In this document: in pieces, positions 33,673-42,636 of the stretch | How positions within the stretch are numbered: the stretch's first letter is position 1 | Layout: every line of letters begins with the position of its first letter | Origin: JBBDKV01 sp040879165 | Lineage (GTDB): Bacteria > Patescibacteriota > Microgenomatia > UBA1400 > PJMF01 | Direction of reading: 5' to 3' | NCBI GenBank assembly: GCA_040879165.1 | Contig: JBBDKV010000028.1 | Coordinates: 1 to 59,895 of the forward strand | Length of the DNA: 59,895 nucleotides | The notes under the pieces: model-generated | What the model was told of the DNA's origin: nothing | Databases searched by the model: none | The model's input: the letters and a program-made list of their open reading frames with translations, nothing else | Program-made: the position numbers and the translations under genes

Positions 33673-34758
33673 ATGATTGACAAAACTTTACCGTATAACC
33701 AACTTCCAAAACTACCGCCTCAAGCAGACCTTGATGATCCACAAATTCTCAAAAAAGTCGTTACCGCTAATAAAGCAATTTCTCAACTTAATGGTTTAAT
33801 CAGATCACTAGAAAATCCAGAAATCATACTTGAACCACTCAAAGTGAAAGAGGCTGTTGAAAGTTCGGGCATTGAAAATATTAACACCACTATTTCCGAA
33901 GCGCTACAAGCAGAACTTTTCTCTTCAGAGAAGCTAAGTCCAGAGCAAAAAGAGACTAAAAATTATAAAAAGGCTTTGCTCTTGGGTTTTGATCAGGTCA
34001 AAAAAAGAAATTTTTTGACCACGAACGATTTCATTAAAATTCAAAAAGAGCTCGGATTGCAACAACCTGGCATTCGAAATTTTCCTGGTACAAGAATAGG
34101 CAATCGACAAACAGGTGAGGTGTACTATACACCCCCAGAGGGAGAAAAACTTATCAGAAATCTTCTTAAAAATTTTGAAGAATATTACAACGATCAATTA
34201 AACGATCCCGATTACCTGATTAAAATGGCTGTGCTTCATTATCAATTTGAAGCCATACACCCCTTTTTTGATGGTAATGGCAGAACAGGGAGGATTTTAA
34301 TGGTTTTGCATCTCGTGGTTCATGGTTGTTTGATATCCCCGACACTATTCATTAGTAGATACATCAACCAAAATAGAAGTGAATACTACAGACTCCTTAG
34401 AGAAGTCACATACGAGGATAATTGGAAAGAGTGGGTTTTGTTTATTCTCAATGCTGCAGAAACGCAGGCAACAGATACTAATAATTCTATATTAAAGATT
34501 TTGAAACTGAGAGAATGGTTCAAAAATGAAGTTTTGCCAAAGTTTAACTTCACCTACTCACAAGAACTGTTGTCATATATATTTTCAAATGCTTTCTATA
34601 CTCAGAACAAACTTATGGAATCTACTCAAATTAAAAGCAATAAAACAGCTTTAGAATACATGAATGGATTAGAGGATGAAAATATTTTGAAAACAACAGA
34701 AAGTAAAACAAAAGAAAAAGTGTATTACTTTGATAAGTTTTTAAAACTACTGGAGTAA
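33673..34758 (+). CDS. Fic family protein with N-terminal Fic_N-type helix
   Basis: 361 aa. The core is HPFFDGNGR (His196-Arg204), intact, with the conserved FPGTR(I) and YTPPEG segments typical of the long Fic class that includes SoFic. An S-x-x-x-E-N inhibitory motif (Ser64 to Asn69, in SSGIENI) is present. The C-terminus is a winged-helix-like region. It is expected to AMPylate proteins and may be self-limited. It differs clearly from the Fic gene at 26 kb, so they are not recent duplicates. Its promoter carries the inverted-repeat element. Confidence 0.9.
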   Translation: MIDKTLPYNQLPKLPPQADLDDPQILKKVVTANKAISQLNGLIRSLENPEIILEPLKVKEAVESSGIENINTTISEALQAELFSSEKLSPEQKETKNYKKALLLGFDQVKKRNFLTTNDFIKIQKELGLQQPGIRNFPGTRIGNRQTGEVYYTPPEGEKLIRNLLKNFEEYYNDQLNDPDYLIKMAVLHYQFEAIHPFFDGNGRTGRILMVLHLVVHGCLISPTLFISRYINQNRSEYYRLLREVTYEDNWKEWVLFILNAAETQATDTNNSILKILKLREWFKNEVLPKFNFTYSQELLSYIFSNAFYTQNKLMESTQIKSNKTALEYMNGLEDENILKTTESKTKEKVYYFDKFLKLLE

Positions 34759-34816
34759 GTGACTGCATGATGGCATAATGAAACTAGTAAAAACTAATAG
34801 CAGAAGAGGAAAGCAT

Positions 34817-35014
34817 ATGCAAACAAAAGCGACCATTACCTGCCCTAAATGTGGCTGCCAAAAAAAAGAAGACATGCCTACAAATGCTTGTCAGCATTTT
34901 TACACTTGCGAAAATTGCGGCGAAACGCTTAAGCCTATAAAAGGCGAGTGCTGCGTTTTCTGTTCTTATGCTGATTCTCAGTGTCCGCCTCAGCAACTTG
35001 AAGCAACTAAGTAG
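34817..35014 (+). CDS. GDCCVFCSYG-type small cysteine-rich protein
   Basis: 65 aa. CPKCGC near the N-terminus, CENCGE in the middle and the C-terminal block GECCVFCSYAD-QCPPQQ match a widespread family of small zinc-binding proteins, often near metal-resistance genes. With about ten cysteines it likely binds zinc or another soft metal. GAGGAAAG (from about 34806) gives a good ribosome site for ATG 34817; the upstream ATG at 34778 has none. Confidence 0.75.
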   Translation: MQTKATITCPKCGCQKKEDMPTNACQHFYTCENCGETLKPIKGECCVFCSYADSQCPPQQLEATK

Positions 35015-35095
35015 CGTGATGGGCTTGGGCTTTATCTAGTGTCAAAAACTTTGCCGTAGGTTATGATAATTCAGGCAAACATTATTCTTAATAGC

Positions 35096-35725
35096 TTATA
35101 TTTCTTTAAATAGCTGTTTTGTCTCTATCTCAAAGTACGTTTTTACTTGTTCCCAAGTTTTATCTACAATTTGCGCGCGTTCAGGTAGTTTTTCCGCATC
35201 CTCAAAATACACTAAAGATTTTAGCAAGTGAGGAACATCGCTCGCTTGACGCTGATATTTTTTAATAGTCAACTTTAGCACTTGGCTCAAATTCCAAGCA
35301 TCAAGTTGGCAAATAGTATACAAATCAAAGAAATCGCGCTTGAGTCCCCTGTTACTAATTGCCTCTAGCTTCATGCATGCTAAATCAGCCAGCGATGCAA
35401 TGGGTAGGTCATTAAAATGTGTAGTGTTTTCTAATAGCGGATATTGATAGTAGAACAAGCTAATTTCGGTATCTTTACTTCCTCCCAGGATTGTTTGCCA
35501 GCCTGTTGAAACTAGCCTAAACTCTGGTACACTTTTTTCTAGACGAACGACCATGGTTGGGACAGTAAACTCATTTGGAGAATATAAATCAAGATCATAT
35601 GAAGTTCGGTGATTGAGATGCAGCGCTAAAGCAGTACCTCCTGCGAGATATGTTTTTTCAGGGAGCACTGGACTTAATATGCCCATGAGCTGCTGAGTCC
35701 AGCTGGGGATTTGGTCTGTAAACAT
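35096..35725 (-). CDS. AbiEii/AbiGii-type nucleotidyltransferase (toxin candidate)
   Basis: 209 aa. GGTALALHLNHRTSYDLDLY carries the nucleotidyltransferase signature with the metal-binding DxD, and KRDFFDLY later completes the PF08843 pattern. In AbiE systems this protein is the toxin of a type IV toxin-antitoxin pair that blocks phage spread by modifying tRNA or other targets. It overlaps the upstream small gene by 52 bp, a typical antitoxin-toxin order. Its cognate is a DUF6922-like protein rather than the classical AbiEi. Confidence 0.85.
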   Translation of the reverse strand: MFTDQIPSWTQQLMGILSPVLPEKTYLAGGTALALHLNHRTSYDLDLYSPNEFTVPTMVVRLEKSVPEFRLVSTGWQTILGGSKDTEISLFYYQYPLLENTTHFNDLPIASLADLACMKLEAISNRGLKRDFFDLYTICQLDAWNLSQVLKLTIKKYQRQASDVPHLLKSLVYFEDAEKLPERAQIVDKTWEQVKTYFEIETKQLFKEI

Positions 35726-35976
35726 GCAATATCCTTATGCGGTATGTCAAGTACTAGTGACCACAACATCACATCTTTTTTACGCAGATTTTGGGATGAT
35801 TTAACGACTGCGCCAATGTCTGCAGCGGAATATGTTTTTCGTAACCACTGCCAGGCTTCGAGTGTGGCATTCTTGAGCAGTGACTCGATTATGAAGTTTT
35901 GATCCTTGTCAATACGAAGCTCACTCACTTGAGAAGAAGGAAATAAAAATTGGAATTGCCGAGGAATGTTTGACAT
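35674..35976 (-). CDS. DUF6922-like small helical protein (antitoxin candidate)
   Basis: 100 aa. Helical throughout, with a W-LRKTYSAADIGAVV segment and VMLWSLVL, a pattern I associate with DUF6922-type partners of AbiEii proteins. ATG 35976 is chosen because TATAAT (35983-35988 on this strand) ends 6 nt before it; an in-frame ATG at 36012 lies upstream of that box. Its 3' end overlaps the toxin candidate. Confidence 0.65.
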   Translation of the reverse strand: MSNIPRQFQFLFPSSQVSELRIDKDQNFIIESLLKNATLEAWQWLRKTYSAADIGAVVKSSQNLRKKDVMLWSLVLDIPHKDIACLQTKSPAGLSSSWAY

Positions 35977-36065
35977 GGATATATTATACAAAATTGCAGC
36001 GAATTGTTCCATACTACTTACATTGTTTAATGTGTAAAAAATGAGATGGAAATAACTGTAAACAC

Positions 36066-36113
36066 TACATACATACGCAATTTGTTATGTACTTCTTTGC
36101 AATTTTTACATAG
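36066..36113 (+). promoter_or_regulatory. 48-nt operator-like repeat, copy 2
   Basis: About 81% identical to 33606-33653, with the half-sites decayed on one side (TTATGTAC / TTACATAG). It lies between the AbiE-like pair (start 35976, minus) and the unknown plus-strand gene at 36193. A TATAGA (36130-36135) follows 17 nt later. Confidence 0.5.
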
Positions 36114-36192
36114 CTGCTTGTTGTCAAGTTATAGACTGACTCAAATTTTAGCGCAGGACTTGATAATCCATGAAGCTCTGAGATAATTCGAA

Positions 36193-37569
36193 GTGTTTAT
36201 GCTCACAGTAAAGCTTGGCAAAGCATTCGAGTACTTACCTCAAGCCAACATTGATCTAGATGAAGCTTTTGATCAGCTATTTGGCGATTTGCATCCCGCT
36301 CAACTAGATATACCAGAAGAGACGCTGCGCAGTCTAGCAAACGAGTGGTTGCTATTTGATTTTCGACACACACCGGGCACCAGCCTGATTGAGCAGTATT
36401 ACTTCAGTGATCCTGATAATTTAAGTCAAGTCGAGCTTGATGAATTGAGGCAAATTATTGAATCCCAGTCACTGTATCTATTTCAAACCTATAAGTCCAG
36501 TAAGTCGCCCTATGTGTATGTAGAGTCTATTTTTACTGGCAAAAAGTATACCGTGTATGATCGAGCTTTAGCAGACTCTGTGGATACGGTGGATGGAAGT
36601 TTTGTGGCTCGGTTGGCCAAAGTTGGTCGTACCTATTATTTTGTTGGGTCTGATCCACTGGTTTTTGCTATTCGCTATACCTCAAGAGCGATTAAAATCT
36701 TTGTGCAAGAAAAAACACCCGCTCCTACTCTCAAAGATATGTTGCTTCAGTTTTCACAGTCAAAGGAAAAACTCCACAAAAACGTCGATGTCGCTGCAGA
36801 GCAAAAAAAGGTCCAAAAAAAATATCAGAAATTAGCTCAAAAATTTCAATCCAAAGTTTCATTTCAACAAATTACTGATTTTGTGTATGAAGAAAACTAC
36901 CAAGATCATTTCGCTGATTACTTTACTGACTTACTGGAGCTCGGCATTCCAGAGGAGTTGGTTGTCGACCACAGCGGTCTGTTCCTCGAGATCTGGAATT
37001 TTTATCCGCATAAAGAATTGGGCGACCAGTGTCCGCATGATGTATATCAAGAAAAATACGTGAAAGGAGCGATGCAACCAAAAAAATCTAAGCAAAAGAA
37101 GCAAAAAATTCAGTTATCGCAGGCTCAGTTCTTTACCCTCATGAAGGCAGTCTACCTTGGCAACTGGATGGCTAATGCGCAGCGAGTGGAAGATAGATTC
37201 ACGGATTATGAAGAAATTGAAGATGTTATTTTTTCACTGGCTGCAGAATTTGACTTGGGTACATATGTCAGTCATGAACCAGAAGACGGTGACACCTATT
37301 ATCCGACCAGTGAGTTCGAAGATGAGACTGACGTGGACAAAATTATTGAGGAATATGATGAAGAGACCTTCTGGACTGAGTTAGCTGAGCGTCTGGGAGA
37401 AAGGGATTTTCTTGAGAAATATTCTGCTGAGGAGATTAAGGCTATGTCTCGAGAAGAGCGGTTTGAGAAGCGCTACGAATTAGTAGACCAAGTCTCTGAG
37501 GAACTCAATAAATATGGTTTAGAAAGAGTGAGAATTGTAAAGTTGAGAGGTGGGACTCAACGCAAGTAG
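36193..37569 (+). CDS. Unknown protein with an acidic C-terminal half
   Basis: About 458 aa, not recognised. The N-terminal ~190 residues mix helices and strands (NEWLLFDFRHTPGTS, then VYVESIFTGKKYTVYD), reminiscent of small-barrel domains next to SEC-C proteins. The middle has a Lys-rich coiled-coil (about 200-225). The C-terminal third is strongly acidic (DYEEIEDVIF, EDGDTYYP, DVDKIIEEYDEE). No membrane segment. Start is GTG 36193 (5 nt after GATAAT) or ATG 36199; the sequence does not decide. Confidence 0.6.
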   Translation: MFMLTVKLGKAFEYLPQANIDLDEAFDQLFGDLHPAQLDIPEETLRSLANEWLLFDFRHTPGTSLIEQYYFSDPDNLSQVELDELRQIIESQSLYLFQTYKSSKSPYVYVESIFTGKKYTVYDRALADSVDTVDGSFVARLAKVGRTYYFVGSDPLVFAIRYTSRAIKIFVQEKTPAPTLKDMLLQFSQSKEKLHKNVDVAAEQKKVQKKYQKLAQKFQSKVSFQQITDFVYEENYQDHFADYFTDLLELGIPEELVVDHSGLFLEIWNFYPHKELGDQCPHDVYQEKYVKGAMQPKKSKQKKQKIQLSQAQFFTLMKAVYLGNWMANAQRVEDRFTDYEEIEDVIFSLAAEFDLGTYVSHEPEDGDTYYPTSEFEDETDVDKIIEEYDEETFWTELAERLGERDFLEKYSAEEIKAMSREERFEKRYELVDQVSEELNKYGLERVRIVKLRGGTQRK

Positions 37570-37670
37570 GGTGATGAAGGATTATGGTGTTTTTCCAATA
37601 GTAGGCTAATTTTTTGGTACACAGCATGTCACTTTTGAGTTTCATTTAACCGAAGAGTATAATCGTTACG

Positions 37671-38627
37671 ATGAACTCGCAACAAGGCTCCGAGAATTAC
37701 TCTCAAATTTTAAAAGATGAATTTTCTATCACAGAGGCAGTTTTGCTGACTAAGGGTATGCAATCAGTGGTCTTTGATGTGACTGATGGCACTTTGGCTA
37801 AACTGTATAAAAAAACCAAACACACTCCAGACTTTAAACTACTGCAAAATTTCTATAGTACGCTGGACACAAGCAGAGTTCAGTTTGAGGTGCCGCACAT
37901 TATTGCTATTCATGAGTCAAAAACTCATATTTTGGTTATTGAGGCAAAATTACCGGGCAGATCACTGGAAAGATCGTCATTGCAAGCATTGAGTGAAAGA
38001 GAACTCAAAGCGTTTATTCCCAACTATGTTGACACACTTTTCTCAATTAGGCTCGTGCACAGCAGCCTCATACAGGAAGCAGAGTTGCTGATAGAGAGTG
38101 ACCAATTTTTTGTTACCAAGAGTGCTAGTTGGAAGGAATTGATTCAAAAAAGTATAGTCGCAAAAGATCAAGCAATTGGAAATGTGTTTAATCAAGATGT
38201 GATTGAATATAGCAGCAAGCTTGAAATGCTTCGATCTTATTTTACTGCTCAGGAATATGACAAACCTCAACTCATACATGGTGACTACTTCCCAGGCAAT
38301 ATGTTAGTTGATGAAAAGTACCAGATCACTAGTATGCTAGATTTTGGAACTCTGACCACCAAAGGTGACTATTTATTCGATATTGCGACTGGATGGCAGT
38401 TTGCTGATATGTATAGAGAAGTTTCAGTTTTGAATTTAAATGCACTCATTTTTGCACACATTCAAGAACGCCTGCAATCAGATGAACTGAGTAGAGTGCA
38501 TGCGTATCTCTTATTTTATAGCTTGATCTCAGCAAATATGTATTCGGCATCTAGAGATGACGGGCATTATGTATGGTGCGTAGAGAATTGGAATAATACC
38601 GAGCATTGGAGTAAGCTAGCTAGTTGA
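37671..38627 (+). CDS. APH-fold kinase
   Basis: 318 aa. The catalytic loop is IHGDYFPGN and the metal site is in LDFG, followed by KGDYLFDIATG, all standard for PF01636. A glycine-poor N-lobe starts TKGMQSVVFDV. Substrate unknown; choline-, homoserine- or aminoglycoside-kinase-like roles are all possible. Leaderless: TATAAT (37658-37663) ends 7 nt before the ATG. It is the third such kinase in 20 kb and is not close to the other two in sequence. Confidence 0.8.
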   Translation: MNSQQGSENYSQILKDEFSITEAVLLTKGMQSVVFDVTDGTLAKLYKKTKHTPDFKLLQNFYSTLDTSRVQFEVPHIIAIHESKTHILVIEAKLPGRSLERSSLQALSERELKAFIPNYVDTLFSIRLVHSSLIQEAELLIESDQFFVTKSASWKELIQKSIVAKDQAIGNVFNQDVIEYSSKLEMLRSYFTAQEYDKPQLIHGDYFPGNMLVDEKYQITSMLDFGTLTTKGDYLFDIATGWQFADMYREVSVLNLNALIFAHIQERLQSDELSRVHAYLLFYSLISANMYSASRDDGHYVWCVENWNNTEHWSKLAS

Positions 38628-38751
38628 TTGGCCTCAGAAACTTGAATTACCAATTAGAGAACACCTGACTCTGTCAATAAAAAGGGCTGAGAATTATGTT
38701 CAGAAACAATATATAAACAACCATCTCATATAAATATTTTTAAGCCTTTGC

Positions 38752-38757
38752 TATACT
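38752..38757 (+). promoter_or_regulatory. -10 element of a leaderless gene
   Basis: TATACT ending 6 nt before ATG 38764, marking that codon as the ancestral start of the interrupted acetyltransferase. Confidence 0.6.
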
Positions 38758-38763
38758 CTAACA

Positions 38764-39210
38764 ATGACAGCCATAACAAATAATCTCAGAATTGCATTGC
38801 TGAAACAAATTTGAAACGAAGAAATCTCTGCACTGAATGAACTTTTAGATAAAGGCACTGCATGGGATGTAGAGCAAGGTGAGGCGTTTCTCACCAATAA
38901 TGACAACGCACTTTTTGGTGCCTATATGAATAACAAGCTGGTCGGTTTTTTAACTGCTCATCGTTTACAAAGATTTGATACAAGAAAAGCAGAGGTATTA
39001 TTATATGAAATTGGTGTTTTACCAAAATATCAAAAACGTGGTATTGGTAAAGCATTACTGGCAGAGTTAAAAAAGTGGGCTAAAGAGGTTGGTGCTGATG
39101 AGATTTGGGTGCTCACCGCTCAATCAAATAAGGCTGCGATAGCTCTCTATACCGCTTCTGGCGGTAGTGTGGAAAGTAACAACGAACAATTGTTTGTTTT
39201 TAAAATTTAG
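38764..39210 (+). pseudogene. GNAT acetyltransferase, AAC(3)-I-like, interrupted by an in-frame TGA
   Basis: The frame starts at a correctly placed leaderless ATG, meets TGA at 38812-38814 (codon 17), then continues without further stops to 39210. The second part has the acetyl-CoA loop QKRGIGKALL and the closing IALYTASGG, with an overall pattern (GFLTAHRLQRFD, LLYEIGVLP) close to AAC(3)-I aminoglycoside acetyltransferases. Restart at ATG 38926 would lose the first strands and helices of the fold. UGA is a stop elsewhere in the window, so this is most simply a nonsense mutation or an assembly error. Confidence 0.7.
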
Positions 39211-39281
39211 GAGAAAGTTCTTTGTACGGACAATTGGATGTGAGTTAATTCTACTCCAGGATTGTGCTATGCTCAGACAAG

Positions 39282-40376
39282 ATGTTACATGAAAATCTAA
39301 CTAGTGAGCTTACAGATCAACATGGCCAGCAAAAAGCATTGCACAAGTGGCTCCAATATTTTGCTATTTTAGTTGGAGCTGTTGTGATCTTTGGCGCTGG
39401 GTATGGAGCAGCCAAGTATGCTAGTCCTTCAGAGCAGAACCCGTCAACCTCAACAGGCGAGCCTCATCCAGCTGATGAGGAAACGACGGATCCCTCACCC
39501 ATCCTCAGACCAAAAGAGAAACTTGCTTACCAGATAATTGCCAATCAGCAGGTACTTGTATACTTCGACACTGAGTATGGTTTTGACGTTGAACCAACTT
39601 CCGAACTGGAAAAAATTTCAACTGAGCAGTTTCCTGATTTAGAGCAAGACTTGGAGCGCTTTTTGAACACGTTTGATTTTTTTGTCGATGAATTAGCGAG
39701 TCTAGCTGTAGCAGTAGATCCTGAAACTCAGCGACTGTATGCTGCCATGGAGGTGAAAGTAGGACAGGTCTTAACGGCAGTATTTCTTGCAGAATCTGAT
39801 CGATACGGCGCCGACTTCAATATGTCAGCGTTTGATGTTGCCATACACGATGGTTCAATGGCGCAGGCATATGCAGATCTCGATGTGCTCGGGTTTTTTC
39901 CATCTCAGAGAGCTATTTTGATTCGTAAAAGTAGCGGCGGTATTCCTTGTGTCCAACACAGATTCGAACTACTGTACCAAGACGGAACAGCTCAAGCAGT
40001 AGCTGAAATTGATGAAGGTTCGTGTGATGGAGAATCAAGTGCCTTACTCAGTTTTGATGGTACATATTTGTACATCGCTGATGTGGTAGAAGCAGATGCA
40101 GAATTTGACCTGTTCATAAAAGGGGCGAATGTGCCACGAAGTAGGGTTACAGCAGCATACAAGCTGAATCCACTAACAGGAGAGCGAGTAGCTAGTTCTC
40201 AAGATTTTAGTCAGGAAGTGTGGTTGTTGCCAGAATACGCAAATAGTGCACAGCTCGGATACCACTCAAGTATATTGTATACTCAGCACGTTGGAGAACA
40301 GGATGAATTTTTACAACCTGGTGGGATACTACTCGAACGAGCTTCGTCAACTGAACATGTTTTTCTCGAGATATAG
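39282..40376 (+). CDS. Single-pass membrane protein with an extracytoplasmic domain
   Basis: 364 aa, not recognised. A short cytoplasmic tail precedes one helix (about residues 27-45), then a Pro/Ser/Thr/Glu-rich linker and a ~270-residue domain of alternating strands and acidic stretches; two cysteines (GIPCVQ, GSCDGE) may form a disulfide. TATGCT (39268-39273) ends 8 nt before ATG 39282, which favours it over the in-frame GTG 39264 that lies before the box. Confidence 0.65.
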   Translation: MLHENLTSELTDQHGQQKALHKWLQYFAILVGAVVIFGAGYGAAKYASPSEQNPSTSTGEPHPADEETTDPSPILRPKEKLAYQIIANQQVLVYFDTEYGFDVEPTSELEKISTEQFPDLEQDLERFLNTFDFFVDELASLAVAVDPETQRLYAAMEVKVGQVLTAVFLAESDRYGADFNMSAFDVAIHDGSMAQAYADLDVLGFFPSQRAILIRKSSGGIPCVQHRFELLYQDGTAQAVAEIDEGSCDGESSALLSFDGTYLYIADVVEADAEFDLFIKGANVPRSRVTAAYKLNPLTGERVASSQDFSQEVWLLPEYANSAQLGYHSSILYTQHVGEQDEFLQPGGILLERASSTEHVFLEI

Positions 40377-40428
40377 TTTATTATAGACTTTTTGCAACCA
40401 GTAAATCTGATTTGTTAATTCAGCTCAC

Positions 40429-40899
40429 TCAATTCAACACCACAATCGCCGCATTGAGCAGTGTGGCAAAACTCACCCACAAGACGTACGGTATGAGTAG
40501 GTAAAACGCCACCTTTGAGAGTGAGAAAAATTTCTGCATCGTCAAAATAATCATCACTAACAAAGCTACAATGACAAGCAATCCCAGCAGCGGTGATTGC
40601 AGTCCAAAAAATATGGGAGACCAAATAAAATTTAGCCCCAGCTGTGCCAGAAAGAACAGAGTTGCAGTTTTTACTTGCTTGTTCTTTAAGCCTTGCTTCC
40701 AAATCAAGTAAAATGAGACACCCATCAGAAAATACAAGACAGTCCAAGTCGGTCCAAAAATCCAGTTGGGTGGAGCAAAAACTGGCTTATCGAGCGCTGC
40801 GTACCAAGTGGGAATGGCGGAGACGGTAAATGGTGTGCCGAGAATTCCAACCAGCTCGCAGCCAATAACTGAGGTAATTAGTTTTAGGCTGTTATTCAT
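40429..40899 (-). CDS. tspO: TspO/MBR family membrane protein
   Basis: 156 aa with five predicted helices and the conserved aromatic pattern of the family: WYAALDKPVFAPPNWIFGPTW, then LNFIWSP(I)FFG and the final WVSFATLLN. TspO binds tetrapyrroles and sterol-like ligands and is linked to porphyrin turnover and stress. No tetrapyrrole genes lie nearby. It follows the radical-SAM gene on the same strand by 88 nt. Confidence 0.93.
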   Translation of the reverse strand: MNNSLKLITSVIGCELVGILGTPFTVSAIPTWYAALDKPVFAPPNWIFGPTWTVLYFLMGVSFYLIWKQGLKNKQVKTATLFFLAQLGLNFIWSPIFFGLQSPLLGLLVIVALLVMIILTMQKFFSLSKVAFYLLIPYVLWVSFATLLNAAIVVLN

Positions 40900-40987
40900 C
40901 TAAATATAGTATGTACCGAATTGAGGATGGGGGCAACAAGGAGGAGCTCTGATCTACTCGGAGAGATATAATCTAGGTGGATCAATT

Positions 40988-42544
40988 TCAAACCAACAAC
41001 CTCTTTAACTCATGTGTTATTGCATCTTCACTTTGCAATCCGTGGCTTTTTTGAATCAGCAATTGTGAAACGGTTTCAAATTGTGCCTCTAGTATTTCAA
41101 CTGTCATAATGTGCGCTCGGTGTCTTGATCGACTTCGAATCCATTTTTGGATGAGATCTACTTCGGCACTTGATCTACTCCCACGGCGAACGAAAATATG
41201 CCATTCTTGACCGATCAAAGTCATTCCGGCCAGTAACGAAGACACGTCTTCTGACATATCCTCAGTCAATGCCTGCACAGTTCTTTGATGCATTCCTCTT
41301 GCATCAGGCAAATTATCTACATACCACCTGCAGCCTTCCTTGATGCTTGCGATTTCTTCGAAAGTTAAAATACTGTCTTGAATCAGGATGGTATTGGGTA
41401 CATCCAATGACTGACTGAGTTTTGTATCAGCATAACCCAGGCGAGTTAATACTTCTTGAGCTTTTTCTATAACCGCTTCAACAGTTTGTGCTGCATCAAC
41501 AGCGCAATGTTGCTTTTGCTCCTCTGGACAGTGTGCGCAATCATCATCAAACTCCAAGCCTTTAGGGCTAATCCAATGTGTAAATCGATCCGATGTAGGT
41601 GTTTTATAATGGTCAGTCATAATATGTGAAATAGCGCAGCTAGTATGATTGTGAACGATCGCAGGAATCTCCAACTCTTCGGCTCGTTCCCGAACAATTT
41701 CTTTATACTGACCTTTCATCACTTTTGCTGGAGAGTAAATCTGATCGCTATATGATTCGTCTAAAGGATATCCAGCTTGTTCGAAGGCGTCTAATGTAAA
41801 TTCTTCAAACACAAACAAGCCACCAACAATAATTGTGTCAGCGTACGGTGCCACTTGTTGTAGAACAGTATCGATGTTTTCACGAGAGTCATTAATACCC
41901 TTGATCATTGGACGCATTGATACGATGACGGGGATGCCAGCTTCTTTAAGTCTTTGTATTGTGCTCAGTCTTACCTTGCTACTTGAGCTTTCAATTGCAG
42001 TGGGCATATTTGTGTAGGTGACGATGCCAATCAGTCGAGCACCCGCAGCTTGGGCATTTTGTAAAGCAATGATTTCATGAGGTTTGATGCCCATTTTAGT
42101 GATAAAGCTGATAGCTGCTCTATGATTTTGCTCTGTTGTTAAGCGCGTTGCCAATTCTGCAGTTGCTAGCCAATCGTTGCCTGGATCGTTGAAATTTTCA
42201 AGAATAACTGGTGATTCTGGAGTATACAGCGGCCATTTTTTAAGCTCAGCAAGTAGGTTATCTACAGTTATATATTTTTCTAAGTCTGATCCAATGTAGG
42301 ATCGAGTATTAATTGACAATCCTCCATCAACCATCCCAGATAAGTAAGGAGCATTTTTTTCTCCATCAACTGTGTCCATTGCTATCTGGTTACAATAAAT
42401 GCAACCCACGGCGCAACCTGGACCAAGTGTTCCTGGCTCAACGGCTCCGGTCTTCTGCCAAAGTTGAGTGGGCTTGAGTTCTTGATTGTTAGGGTGTGCA
42501 TTCCAAGAATCTGGGGGATGTAGTGAAATTTCTGTTACTGCCAT
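40988..42544 (-). CDS. Radical SAM enzyme, SPL/COG1533-like
   Basis: 518 aa. The cluster-binding motif is CAVGCIYC (Cx3CxxC) near residue 45, followed by a TIM-barrel-like region with SMRPMIKGIND and VGGLFVFEE. A second cysteine group, CAHC-x7-C (about residue 336), could hold an extra cluster or zinc. The pattern resembles spore-photoproduct-lyase/COG1533-type proteins; the reaction is unknown. ATG 42544 is preferred to the in-frame TTG at 42550. Upstream on the same strand lie a guanylate-kinase-like gene and a NUDIX gene, suggesting a nucleotide-linked pathway. Confidence 0.8.
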   Translation of the reverse strand: MAVTEISLHPPDSWNAHPNNQELKPTQLWQKTGAVEPGTLGPGCAVGCIYCNQIAMDTVDGEKNAPYLSGMVDGGLSINTRSYIGSDLEKYITVDNLLAELKKWPLYTPESPVILENFNDPGNDWLATAELATRLTTEQNHRAAISFITKMGIKPHEIIALQNAQAAGARLIGIVTYTNMPTAIESSSSKVRLSTIQRLKEAGIPVIVSMRPMIKGINDSRENIDTVLQQVAPYADTIIVGGLFVFEEFTLDAFEQAGYPLDESYSDQIYSPAKVMKGQYKEIVRERAEELEIPAIVHNHTSCAISHIMTDHYKTPTSDRFTHWISPKGLEFDDDCAHCPEEQKQHCAVDAAQTVEAVIEKAQEVLTRLGYADTKLSQSLDVPNTILIQDSILTFEEIASIKEGCRWYVDNLPDARGMHQRTVQALTEDMSEDVSSLLAGMTLIGQEWHIFVRRGSRSSAEVDLIQKWIRSRSRHRAHIMTVEILEAQFETVSQLLIQKSHGLQSEDAITHELKRLLV

Positions 42545-42636
42545 GAGCAAAAGTTCAATTTCAGTATGTATACCTAAGGAATTAGTGTCTGATATTTATG
42601 TATATAATGTGTATTATTGTACCATATTGCAGAATA

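Noticed and set aside
38764..39210. UGA recoded as glycine (Absconditabacteria-type code)
   Set aside because: gdhA, the 1325-aa gene, both 18-20 kb kinases and others end in TGA at family-typical lengths.
18000..40000. Integron cassette array or insertion sequence
   Set aside because: No integrase, transposase, attC-like core sites or flanking inverted repeats with target duplication were found.
40964..40976. TATAAT on the plus strand as a promoter
   Set aside because: No plus-strand gene follows; it lies over the 3' end of the radical-SAM gene region.
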